DNA from: Flavobacteriaceae bacterium
GTDB taxonomy: Bacteria > Bacteroidota > Bacteroidia > Flavobacteriales > Flavobacteriaceae
Length of the DNA: 50,146 nt
NCBI GenBank assembly: GCA_022425945.1
Contig: JAKMEK010000008.1
Coordinates: 1-50,146 of the forward strand
Direction: 5' to 3'
Positions 8,185 to 16,103 of this stretch are shown here, piece by piece. Numbering within the stretch: position 1 is the stretch's first letter; each line of letters starts with the position of its first letter. Position numbers and translations under genes: made by a program. The notes under the pieces were generated by a model, which did not search any database, had not been told where the DNA came from, and saw only the letters and a program-made list of their open reading frames with translations.

Positions 8185-9624
8185 TTATGACGCCTTTAAC
8201 TGTTTGATTTTTATGCCAAAGTATGCATAAATCAAGGTCATGATTGGACTTAGCCAATTGAAAATAGCAAACGCAAAATACTCACCAACGCCTACACCCA
8301 AAACCCCTGATTGGTAGGCACCACAGGTGTTCCATGGGATGAGTACCGAAGTGACTGTTCCTGCATCTTCAAGGGTACGACTCAGGTTTTCGGGGGCAAG
8401 ATCTCTATCGCGGTAAGCTTGATCGAACATTTTCCCTGGAAGAACAATGGACAGGTATTGGTCAGAGGCCGTTAGGTTAATGGTTACACAAGAAGCAGCT
8501 GTACCGGCAAATAATTGAAAGGTGCTCTCAGCTTTCGCCAACAATGCTTGACTTAGTTTTTGTAGTCCACCAGTGGCGTCCATCACTCCTCCAAAAACCA
8601 TAGCACAAACAATCAGCCAAATGGTGCCTAACATTCCCTGCATTCCTCCGGAAGTAAATAGATCATTCAGCAATTCATTTGAAGTGACAATGGCATTGTC
8701 TACAGTTATGGCATTCATGACTCCACGATAGGCAGAAATGGCCGTCAGTTTTGCTGCTCCGGCAGTTTCTACCACCAAATGCGGTTGGTAGAAGAGGGCA
8801 AAAACACCTCCTAAAAGTGTACCAATCATCAAGGCTACCAAAGGGGGGGCTTTACGGATAATCATTCCAATTACCAATAGAGGTACAATGAATAAGCCAA
8901 GGTTAATGGTAAAGCGCTCATCAATACTTTCGAGTAGAAGTTGTGTATCAGCTGTTCCGTTGGTTTGCTGAAAGAAACCAAGGATTAAAAAGACAATTAG
9001 CGTAATGATGATACTGGGAACCGTTGTCAGGGTCATGTAACGAATGTGGGTAAATAAATCGGTTCCTGCCATAGCGGGCGCCAAGTTGGTGGTGTCACTA
9101 AGTGGAGACAATTTGTCGCCAAAGTAGGCGCCAGAAATTACGGCACCAGCTACCATGCCTACTGGGATTTCTAAAGCTCGTCCAATACCAATGAGGGCTA
9201 TTCCCACGGTAGCAGAGGTGGTCCAACTACTCCCCGTTGCTACCGAGATAATGGCACATATTACAATACAGGCTGGGAGGAAAATACTGGGATGAAGAAT
9301 TTGTAAACCATAGTAAATCATGGCGGGGATTATGCCACTCAACAACCAAGTACCCGCTAGGGCACCGACAAAAAGCAAGATCAAAATTGCACCCGTGGTA
9401 GATTTTAGGTTACTCCCAATGGCTTCTAGCATATCGGTATAGCTCACCTTTATTTTAAAGCCGACCATCGCTGCTACTGCAGCACCAATCAACAAAATGA
9501 ATTGATTGGATCCACTTAATGCATCGTCTCCATAGACATATACATTAAAGGCCAATAAAAGGACCAAGATGAGTACAGGTAGCAGGGCTTGCGAAAGGCT
9601 AATGGAGGGTGTCTTTTGGCTCAT
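8185..9624 (-). CDS. nhaC: NhaC family Na+/H+ antiporter
   Basis: This 479-residue protein has about 11-12 membrane segments. It carries NhaC-type conserved blocks, including TGSSWTTSATVGIALIGIG, GAYFGDKLSPLSDTTNLAPA and the C-terminal EDAGTVTSVLIPWNTCGAYQ (polar residues likely form the ion path). It would exchange external protons for cytoplasmic Na+, consistent with a saline habitat. The gene stands between the peroxiredoxin cluster and a small K+ channel, all on the minus strand, with 42 bases between channel and antiporter, so these two may be co-transcribed. The start MSQKTPS is the only good candidate. Confidence 0.92.
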   Translation of the reverse strand: MSQKTPSISLSQALLPVLILVLLLAFNVYVYGDDALSGSNQFILLIGAAVAAMVGFKIKVSYTDMLEAIGSNLKSTTGAILILLFVGALAGTWLLSGIIPAMIYYGLQILHPSIFLPACIVICAIISVATGSSWTTSATVGIALIGIGRALEIPVGMVAGAVISGAYFGDKLSPLSDTTNLAPAMAGTDLFTHIRYMTLTTVPSIIITLIVFLILGFFQQTNGTADTQLLLESIDERFTINLGLFIVPLLVIGMIIRKAPPLVALMIGTLLGGVFALFYQPHLVVETAGAAKLTAISAYRGVMNAITVDNAIVTSNELLNDLFTSGGMQGMLGTIWLIVCAMVFGGVMDATGGLQKLSQALLAKAESTFQLFAGTAASCVTINLTASDQYLSIVLPGKMFDQAYRDRDLAPENLSRTLEDAGTVTSVLIPWNTCGAYQSGVLGVGVGEYFAFAIFNWLSPIMTLIYAYFGIKIKQLKAS

Positions 9625-9666
9625 GTCAAATTCTTTCCCGTAATAATACGATTTTTAATTGTGAAT

Positions 9667-9969
9667 TTATTTCTTGTTTTGGGATTTGTAATGATGGTAA
9701 ACCGCATTGATAAAGCCCAGAATTACGCCTACACCAACAATAATATACCCGATGGTGAAAAGTTTCCCCAAGTCGGTTGTTGGAGAGAAATCTCCATAGC
9801 CAATGGTAGTGAGTGTAATGACCGAGAAATAGGCCGCATCGATCCATGACCAACCTTCAATGTAGTGATAGAAGACAGTACCAACAGCAATTATAACCGA
9901 AGTACCGGTTAAAAGCTTACGGTATTCTTTGTCCTTAACAAACGATAAGATTGTAATAATTAAGTACAT
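9667..9969 (-). CDS. Small two-helix potassium channel
   Basis: This 100-residue protein has the minimal pore layout of the Ion_trans_2 family. TM1 is about 18-38, then a pore helix, the selectivity filter TTIGYGD (54-60), and TM2 is about 68-90, with a short basic tail. Four copies would be needed to form a K+ pore. There is no RCK/TrkA-N regulatory domain and no voltage sensor, so gating is not evident. It lies upstream of nhaC on the same strand with a 42-base gap, which suggests a shared ion-homeostasis role. This is inference from position. Confidence 0.9.
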   Translation of the reverse strand: MYLIITILSFVKDKEYRKLLTGTSVIIAVGTVFYHYIEGWSWIDAAYFSVITLTTIGYGDFSPTTDLGKLFTIGYIIVGVGVILGFINAVYHHYKSQNKK

Positions 9970-10047
9970 GATGATATTTTTTGGGTTTTACAATTTATAA
10001 AAAAAACGAAAAAGGCATATTTTCTTTATTCAGGATAGAAACATTTG

Positions 10048-10055
10048 TATTTTTG
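10048..10055 (+). promoter_or_regulatory. -7 promoter element of lpd
   Basis: TATTTTTG is an exact TAnnTTTG match 20 bases before the lpd ATG. The predicted leader is about 13-15 bases. A -33 TTG at the usual spacing is not obvious. Confidence 0.5.
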
Positions 10056-10075
10056 CTCTTCATAAAACAAATAAG

Positions 10076-11476
10076 ATGAGTCAATTTGATGTTGCTATTA
10101 TTGGATCAGGCCCGGGAGGCTATGTTGCCGCTATTCGTTGTGCCCAATTGGGTATGAAAACGGCTTTGATTGAAAAATATAACACCCTTGGGGGAACTTG
10201 CTTGAATGTAGGTTGTATCCCTTCAAAATCTTTATTGGATTCTTCCCACCACTATGAGGATGCCATCAAACATTTTGACACCCACGGAATTGAAATTCCG
10301 GGAGAGATTAAAGTGAATTTTGAAAAAATGATTGGCCGTAAGCGTGGGGTAGTAGAGCAGACCACCAAAGGAATTGATTTCTTAATGGAGAAGAACAACA
10401 TTACTGTTTTTCATGGTTTAGGTAGTTTTGTCGATGCCACCCACATCAAAATACATGGAGAAGCAAATACCACCATTGAAGCCAAACACAGCATCATTGC
10501 CACCGGATCTAAACCCGGTTCTTTACCTTTTATAACGCTTGACAAAGAGCGTGTCATCACCTCTACTGAAGCCTTGGAATTGAAAGAAATTCCTAAACAC
10601 CTTGTCGTCATTGGTGGTGGGGTCATTGGCTTAGAGTTAGGACAGGTGTATCGTCGTTTGGGAGCTGATGTTTCCGTGATTGAATATGCAGATCGTATTA
10701 CGCCTGTTATGGATAGTGCTGTTTCCAGAGAACTGACCAAAGTACTAAAAAAGCAAGGAGTTAAGTTTTACTTGTCTCATGGAGTGAATAAAGTTGAACG
10801 TAAAGGGGACGAGGTAAACATTACCGCCACCGACAAAAAAGGAGCCGAAGTTACTTTTACAGGAGATTATTGTCTGGTGTCAGTTGGACGCCGCCCTTAT
10901 ACTGATGGATTGAACGCACAAGCTGCTGGAGTACAGGTAACTGAACGTGGACAAATAGAAGTCAACGATCATTTACAAACCACTGCCGCAAATATTTATG
11001 CGATAGGTGATGTAGTTCGTGGTGCCATGTTGGCCCACAAAGCGGAAGAAGAAGGAGTGATGGTCGCTGAAATTTTGGCAGGTCAAAAACCACATATTGA
11101 TTACAACCTTATTCCTAATGTCATCTATACTTGGCCAGAAGTTGCCTCTGTTGGAAAAACAGAAGAAGAACTGAAAGCAGCAGGTGTAGCCTATAAAAGC
11201 GGACAATTCCCCATGCGCGCCTTGGGTCGTGCTCGTGCGAGTATGGATACTGATGGTTTTGTGAAGATTCTAGCCGATAAAACTACAGACGAAGTATTGG
11301 GTGTTCACATGGTCGGAGCTCGTGTGGCCGATCTAATTGCTGAAGCCGTAACGGCCATGGAATTCCGAGCATCGGCTGAAGATATTTCTCGAATGAGTCA
11401 CTCACATCCAACCTATGCCGAAGCGGTGAAAGAGGCAGCTCTTGCAGCGACCGATAATCGTCCACTCCACATCTAG
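10076..11476 (+). CDS. lpd: Dihydrolipoyl dehydrogenase (E3)
   Basis: This 466-residue FAD enzyme reoxidises dihydrolipoamide in 2-oxoacid dehydrogenase complexes and the glycine cleavage system. In order it has the FAD motif IIGSGPGGYVAA (8-19), the redox disulfide GGTCLNVGCIPS (C42, C47), the NAD motif VIGGGVIGLELG, the second FAD motif YAIGDVVRGAMLAHKA, and the interface base SHSHPTYAEAVKEA near the C-terminus. Length is normal. No E1 or E2 genes are nearby, so it is probably a shared E3 for several complexes. Its 3' end overlaps the convergent lipoprotein gene by 4 bases. Confidence 0.97.
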   Translation: MSQFDVAIIGSGPGGYVAAIRCAQLGMKTALIEKYNTLGGTCLNVGCIPSKSLLDSSHHYEDAIKHFDTHGIEIPGEIKVNFEKMIGRKRGVVEQTTKGIDFLMEKNNITVFHGLGSFVDATHIKIHGEANTTIEAKHSIIATGSKPGSLPFITLDKERVITSTEALELKEIPKHLVVIGGGVIGLELGQVYRRLGADVSVIEYADRITPVMDSAVSRELTKVLKKQGVKFYLSHGVNKVERKGDEVNITATDKKGAEVTFTGDYCLVSVGRRPYTDGLNAQAAGVQVTERGQIEVNDHLQTTAANIYAIGDVVRGAMLAHKAEEEGVMVAEILAGQKPHIDYNLIPNVIYTWPEVASVGKTEEELKAAGVAYKSGQFPMRALGRARASMDTDGFVKILADKTTDEVLGVHMVGARVADLIAEAVTAMEFRASAEDISRMSHSHPTYAEAVKEAALAATDNRPLHI

Positions 11477-11820
11477 TCAACAGCTGTTCTGCTGATTTCT
11501 TTTATGAGTGTATATTCGTACCTACCCACATCTTGCGGGACAGGGTTACGTTCGGTTATCTTAACATCTAAATCGTAAATGAATCCTTGAACATATTCAA
11601 ATCCGTTGATTCCATCGTAAAAATAAGTCCAAACATCAGTGCCAATGGCCTCACCCGTTTGCACCAATAAACAGGTTTGTTCAATGAAACCCTGACAGGT
11701 TTCGGTATAACTATTGATTCTAATTAATGTGCCTTCAATTGTGGGTTTTGTGTCAATTTCGCTTTTAGTACAAGAGAAAAGTAGGAGTAAGAATAAGATC
11801 AGGTTAGGGGCGGTTTTCAT
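11473..11820 (-). CDS. DUF4377-like lipoprotein
   Basis: This 115-residue protein has a lipoprotein signal peptide with lipobox LLFSC (lipidated Cys near residue 17). The mature part resembles DUF4377: a short beta-rich domain with INSYTETCQGFIEQTCLLVQ, a YFYDGINGFEYVQGFIYDLDVK segment split around GF, and a closing YEYTLIKEISRT. The two cysteines in CQGFIEQTC could form a disulfide. Function is unknown; relatives are envelope or stress-linked lipoproteins. It begins 1 base after the hydrolase stop codon, so the two share a transcript. The family call comes from memory of the motif pattern. Confidence 0.72.
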   Translation of the reverse strand: MKTAPNLILFLLLLFSCTKSEIDTKPTIEGTLIRINSYTETCQGFIEQTCLLVQTGEAIGTDVWTYFYDGINGFEYVQGFIYDLDVKITERNPVPQDVGRYEYTLIKEISRTAVD

Positions 11821-11821
11821 G

Positions 11822-12715
11822 CTAGATAAAATTATTTTTCTTGTAGAATTTCACCAATAATGATGCCAGTTCAGGTCCTTTATCCTCCTGTAAGAAGTGT
11901 CCCCCAGAGACAAAAGTATGTGCTTGTCCTTTGGTACCGGGAACTAATTTCTGAAATACCTGCTCACCTCCCTTGGTGATGGGATCCTGATCACTGAATA
12001 GGGTAATGAAAGGTTTTGTCCATTGGTTGAGTATTCCCCATGCTGCTTTGTTGTTATTGCTTTCCGGATCATCCTCTGTTGTTGGAACGAGGGCAGGAAA
12101 AATCCGTGCACCAGCTTTGTATTCATCCGTAGGGAAGGGGGCATTGTAGGCGGCCATTATAGCGGGGGATAAATTGGTCGTAGTGGCCATTTGAATAACG
12201 GTGGCGATATCAAATTTTGGGCTTGTCGTGGCAAAACGTTGCCAATCCAAAAAGGCTTTAGAAGGTGCAAAACTCCCCGTCGGAAGCATTGTGTTGCCTG
12301 CGGCTATGGAGGCAAAGTGTTCGGGTTCAGCACTCACTAGGCGAAGTCCAATAAGTCCACCCCAGTCTTGAATGAACAGATGAATGTCTTGCAGGTCCAG
12401 TTGCTTAAGCAAGTCTTGTGTCCAAACAATATGCTTGGCGTAAGTATAATCACTTTGCTCACTGGGTTTGTCTGATTTTCCAAAGCCTACTAAATCGGGG
12501 GCAATGACCCGCAAACCTGCAGCAACCAAAACGGGTATCATGGTACGGTAGAGGTAGGACCAACTCGGTTCTCCATGCAACAAAAGCACAACAGGACCTT
12601 GTCCTTCGTCTACATAGTGCATGCGTATGTTGTCTGTTACAGTAAGGTAGTTAGGAGAGAAAGGATAGTCTTCTAGTGTCTCAAAAGCCGCCTCAGGTGT
12701 TCTAAGTAATTTCAT
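11822..12715 (-). CDS. Haloalkane dehalogenase-type alpha/beta hydrolase
   Basis: This 297-residue cytoplasmic alpha/beta hydrolase has the residue set of haloalkane dehalogenase subfamily I (DhlA/DhmA-like). The oxyanion segment is HGEPSWSYLYR (47-57). The nucleophile is D117 followed by the halide-binding W118 in FIQDWGG, and a second candidate halide tryptophan is W158 in FLDWQRF. The acid is D242 or D244 in FSDQDP, and the base is H273 in GGHFLQED. These enzymes hydrolyse carbon-halogen bonds to alcohol plus halide. The closest look-alikes are epoxide hydrolases, but those need two cap tyrosines. It is followed at 1 base by a lipoprotein gene and preceded 48 bases away by a membrane acyltransferase. 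Activity and substrate are predictions. Confidence 0.82.
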   Translation of the reverse strand: MKLLRTPEAAFETLEDYPFSPNYLTVTDNIRMHYVDEGQGPVVLLLHGEPSWSYLYRTMIPVLVAAGLRVIAPDLVGFGKSDKPSEQSDYTYAKHIVWTQDLLKQLDLQDIHLFIQDWGGLIGLRLVSAEPEHFASIAAGNTMLPTGSFAPSKAFLDWQRFATTSPKFDIATVIQMATTTNLSPAIMAAYNAPFPTDEYKAGARIFPALVPTTEDDPESNNNKAAWGILNQWTKPFITLFSDQDPITKGGEQVFQKLVPGTKGQAHTFVSGGHFLQEDKGPELASLLVKFYKKNNFI

Positions 12716-12763
12716 AGAGATTATTAATAGGTTGGTTTATTTCGGGTAATCAATGTTACCTTC

Positions 12764-13834
12764 TTATTGAGTTTTTCTTTTCAGTAAGGTAGAAATTTTT
12801 TCCCGATAGTGCTGATCCAAAAGGACTAATCCCACGCAAACGCCCATAAAAACAAGTGCGCCTAATGTTCCTTGTATGAAGCTCCACGAATACTTTACAT
12901 ATTTATAAACACCTACACCAAACAAGCTTCCGTAGAAAATGAAGTAATGAACTATATAAATTTCCAGTGTTTTTCCACCAATACTCGTCCATATGCCCTG
13001 CTTGACATAGTCGTTGAAAAGCATAAAAACACCAAAGAGCACAAAAACATCTCCCAAGCGAATAAAAAGAAAGTTATTGTAGGCCACTTTTCTGAACAGT
13101 ACCATTCCTGTTAAACTTTCTAGCTCAATCAGAAAGGCGGAAGAGCGAAACACCAACCAAAAGCCTAGGGCCATAAAGCCTAACCCCCAACTCCAGAGTT
13201 GACGTGTTGTTGCATGAAAGAGATAAGCAATGAAGGCGCCTATGCTGACATAGCCCAACCAAGGGAAGAGGTAAAAAACACCTTTGTTGGCTTTGGTCAA
13301 ATAGGCAGCTATGTAGGGGGGCAGAGAAGGGAAAGTGAGATCGACATAGTAGGGTTGGGTTAGGAAAATGAGCAGACCAATTACAAGGAAAATCGAACTC
13401 GTCCATTGTTTTAAAAAACCGAATAGCAAGTAGATAAGGATGATGAAACTCAGACTCAGTCCTATGATTTGGAGGACATCGGGATACAAAAAAGAATTAT
13501 TGATTTGTCCATTGAATAGCATGGGTAGATTGAGTCGCAATAGATAGCCCCAAAGCAATAGTTCGATTGTGCGTTTTAGCCCTTTTTTGATGCGGGGGTT
13601 TTTCCAGCCTTGTTGCGCATTGCGCAATAATAAAAAGGTGAATACCCAACCGGTGATGGTGAAGAAAACGGGGGCAGTGAAACCCCTACAATACAGCCAA
13701 AAAGAATAGAAACTGTTGGAAGAATCGATATTTGTTAGATCTAGCACCCCGCTAATGAAATGCCCCTGAAGCATCATCAGTATTGCAAAAGCACGCAAGG
13801 CATCAATAAAATATAAACGAGCTTGTTTCTCCAT
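12764..13834 (-). CDS. DUF1624/HGSNAT-like membrane acyltransferase
   Basis: This 356-residue protein has about 10 membrane segments. The N-terminus (RLYFIDALRAFAILMMLQGH, with the likely catalytic His26) and the following APVFFTITGWVFTFLL match the DUF1624 family related to the catalytic domain of heparan-alpha-glucosaminide N-acetyltransferase, and more loosely membrane acyltransferase 3. Such proteins move an acyl group across the membrane onto a sugar. The acceptor is unknown and no polysaccharide genes are nearby. It is the first of three minus-strand genes, with 48 bases to the dehalogenase-like gene. Confidence 0.78.
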   Translation of the reverse strand: MEKQARLYFIDALRAFAILMMLQGHFISGVLDLTNIDSSNSFYSFWLYCRGFTAPVFFTITGWVFTFLLLRNAQQGWKNPRIKKGLKRTIELLLWGYLLRLNLPMLFNGQINNSFLYPDVLQIIGLSLSFIILIYLLFGFLKQWTSSIFLVIGLLIFLTQPYYVDLTFPSLPPYIAAYLTKANKGVFYLFPWLGYVSIGAFIAYLFHATTRQLWSWGLGFMALGFWLVFRSSAFLIELESLTGMVLFRKVAYNNFLFIRLGDVFVLFGVFMLFNDYVKQGIWTSIGGKTLEIYIVHYFIFYGSLFGVGVYKYVKYSWSFIQGTLGALVFMGVCVGLVLLDQHYREKISTLLKRKTQ

Positions 13835-13916
13835 AATTTTTTCCTTCTACAAATGAAGCAAAATGTTATGGGACTTCCTAATGAGCAACCTGCTAGTTGA
13901 CTTTATCGCTTGACTT

Positions 13917-14093
13917 TTATTTCGTTAAGTTCTTGAGGCTTTTGTAGGTCATTAACCCCATGGCACCACCAAAAAGCAGCAAGTTAAAACTGAATTTTGC
14001 CCAATTAAATTCTGTTCCATCTGCATAGTCGAATAGGGCCATTCCTGCTGCAAAGAAAACACCAGAAAAGCAGCCAGTTTTAATTGGTTTCAT
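13917..14093 (-). CDS. Small 58-residue hydrophobic protein
   Basis: An open frame of 58 residues begins MKPIKTGCFSGVFFAAGMAL and ends with a basic tail (KSLKNLTK). The N-terminal segment (about 6-20) and a second segment (about 38-52, LLLFGGAMGLM) are hydrophobic, separated by an acidic stretch DYADGTEFNW, so it could be a small two-pass membrane protein. It starts 4 bases after the stop of the retropepsin-like lipoprotein gene on the same strand, which supports real translation. I do not recognise a family. Confidence 0.55.
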   Translation of the reverse strand: MKPIKTGCFSGVFFAAGMALFDYADGTEFNWAKFSFNLLLFGGAMGLMTYKSLKNLTK

Positions 14094-14097
14094 TGTG

Positions 14098-14619
14098 CTA
14101 TTCTTTTAAAAATAAGATCAGATTGGAATAATCAATTATTGCGTTATGGTTGGTTAATATATCTGCGCCGATTACCCCGTCAATTTTCTCCAAGCCCATG
14201 CTTTCAAATGCATCATTGACATGGTCTAAATTCATGAGCAGTAAATTAAAATCATTAATCTTGAATGTGTCAAAGGTGAAATTGTTACCATCGGAAGCTT
14301 GCATTTGAATATTTGTCCCCCCAGCTCCTGTTGCCTCTTCTTCAGATTCTTCAGCGCTCATGTTGAATTTCCCTCTATTTTTTTCCTCAATAACCGTTGC
14401 TCCTGCACCAGTATCAAGGATGAAATTACCCTTTATTCCATTTAGCTCACCAACTATATGCAGATGTCCCGAAGGCATTTTTTCCATTTGGAGTTTGCTA
14501 TAGTCGGCCTTTAAAAGTTGTTGCTCTAGATTAAAACTTTCAGTTTCTTTTTTATCGGTACAAGAACCCAATAAAACCGAAATAAATAATAGAGTCAAAA
14601 TGCTATGTCTATTTCTCAT
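14098..14619 (-). CDS. Retropepsin-like aspartic protease lipoprotein
   Basis: This 173-residue protein has a lipoprotein signal with lipobox LLGSC (Cys about residue 20) and a single retropepsin-type domain. The catalytic motif is FILDTGAGATVI (about 66-77). A later IDGVIGADILTNHNAIIDY segment matches the second conserved block of clan AA single-domain proteases. As in retroviral and DdI-type enzymes, one Asp per chain means it must dimerise. It is anchored in the envelope, so a periplasmic or surface proteolytic role is likely; the target is unknown. A 58-residue gene follows after 4 bases. About 200 bases upstream hold no gene. Confidence 0.82.
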   Translation of the reverse strand: MRNRHSILTLLFISVLLGSCTDKKETESFNLEQQLLKADYSKLQMEKMPSGHLHIVGELNGIKGNFILDTGAGATVIEEKNRGKFNMSAEESEEEATGAGGTNIQMQASDGNNFTFDTFKINDFNLLLMNLDHVNDAFESMGLEKIDGVIGADILTNHNAIIDYSNLILFLKE

Positions 14620-14821
14620 GTGTTGTGGGAGTTTTTAATTGTGTTTTTTTCATACAAGTTTCGTTAATGAACTGTTATGATACCCTAAAACGAAATGTGC
14701 AAAATGTTGATTTTCTCATGGCATAGATCAGATTTGGGATCGTTTCTACACGCAAATTAATAAATTTTCAAGAAATGGGTAGGAGGAGAGAAAAGTATGC
14801 TTAGAGAAAAAGGTTTACTGC

Positions 14822-16102
14822 TTAGCGCAGTTTCTCCATTTTCGCACGGATTTCTGCTAAACCAAGATTTCCAATACTACCTAGGTGGGTATGGTCTACC
14901 GCTCTATTGGGGGTGAAATTCCCTGCTTCAATGGCTTCCCCTAGTTCGCGGTAGGCATCGCGGAAGGGTTTTCCTGCTAGCACTTCTGCATTTAGGGTGT
15001 CCACACTAAAGAGGTAGTCGTATTTTTTTTGGTCCGTAATGTGCTTGCGTACCTTCAATTTGGGCAAACTAAATAAGAGAATTTCCAAACAGGCTTTTAG
15101 TTCTTGTACCGCTTCAATGATGGGCCCTTTGGCCAATTGTAACTCACGGTGATAACCACTGGGTAGGTTGGTGGTTAAGAGGGCTAGTTGGTTAGGAAGA
15201 CCTTGCAGGCTATTGCATTTTCCTCTGACCAATTCAAAGAGATCGGGATTCTTTTTATGGGGCATGATACTCGACCCGGTGGTAAGGTCGGCAGGAAATG
15301 AAATAAAGTCAAAATCCTGTCCCATGTACAAACAAATGTCCATGCTCAGTTTAGCCAAACTACTCCCGATAGAGGAAAGGGCAGTAGCCGTACTTTTTTC
15401 TAATTTCCCTCGGCTCATTTGTGCAGCCACAGCATTTACTTTTAGTTGGTCAAACTGCAATAACTCAGTGGTTAATTCACGATCTATAGGGAAGGAACTC
15501 CCATAGCCAGCGGCACTTCCCAACGGATTCTGATCGGCCATTTTGTAGGCTGCTTCCCAAAAATAGAGATCATCGATTAAGCTTTCTGCATAGGCAGACA
15601 ACCACATTCCAACAGAGGAGGGCATGGCCACTTGTAAATGAGTGTAGCCGGGTAATAAATCCTTTTGGTGTTTTTCGGCCAGATCAAGGAGTAAGTCGAA
15701 CAAGGAAACCACATCTGCTTTCACTTCCTTTAGGGCTTGCTTAAGGTAGAGGTGCATGGCCACCAAAACCTGATCATTTCGCGATCGTGCGGTATGTATT
15801 TTTTTTCCTAAATCGCCCAATTCTGCAGTTAAAACATGTTCTATTTTAGAGTGCATGTCTTCAAATTCATCTTCTATGGTGAAATCCCCTGCTGCAGCGG
15901 AGGTTTTCAATCGGGATAAAACAGCACAGAGTTGTTCTACTTCATTGGCTGTAATCAACCCTATTTTCCCTAGCATATTAGCATGAGCCATAGAGGCCTC
16001 ACAATCGTATTGCGCTAAAACCAAATCGTATTCTCGGTCTTTGCCAACAGTGAATGCATCTACTTTCTCGTGGGCTGCGGCCCCTTTTTGCCAAAGTTTC
16101 AT
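14822..16102 (-). CDS. argH: Argininosuccinate lyase
   Basis: This 426-residue enzyme splits argininosuccinate into arginine and fumarate, the last arginine step. The fumarase-superfamily signature TGSSIMPHKKNPD is present, as are HTARSRNDQV and GYTHLQVAMPSS (catalytic His region). Length is a little under the usual 455-460 residues, with a short C-terminus. It is the last gene of the arginine operon, 1 base after the argE-like stop. No terminator hairpin is obvious downstream. Confidence 0.97.
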   Translation of the reverse strand: MKLWQKGAAAHEKVDAFTVGKDREYDLVLAQYDCEASMAHANMLGKIGLITANEVEQLCAVLSRLKTSAAAGDFTIEDEFEDMHSKIEHVLTAELGDLGKKIHTARSRNDQVLVAMHLYLKQALKEVKADVVSLFDLLLDLAEKHQKDLLPGYTHLQVAMPSSVGMWLSAYAESLIDDLYFWEAAYKMADQNPLGSAAGYGSSFPIDRELTTELLQFDQLKVNAVAAQMSRGKLEKSTATALSSIGSSLAKLSMDICLYMGQDFDFISFPADLTTGSSIMPHKKNPDLFELVRGKCNSLQGLPNQLALLTTNLPSGYHRELQLAKGPIIEAVQELKACLEILLFSLPKLKVRKHITDQKKYDYLFSVDTLNAEVLAGKPFRDAYRELGEAIEAGNFTPNRAVDHTHLGSIGNLGLAEIRAKMEKLR

Positions 16103-16103
16103 A

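Noticed and set aside
14658-14695. Inverted repeat TTTCGTT...AACGAAA upstream of the retropepsin-like gene
   Set aside because: Seven-base arms with a loop of more than 20 bases in AT-rich DNA are expected by chance; no gene or clear signal was found in this 202-base gap.
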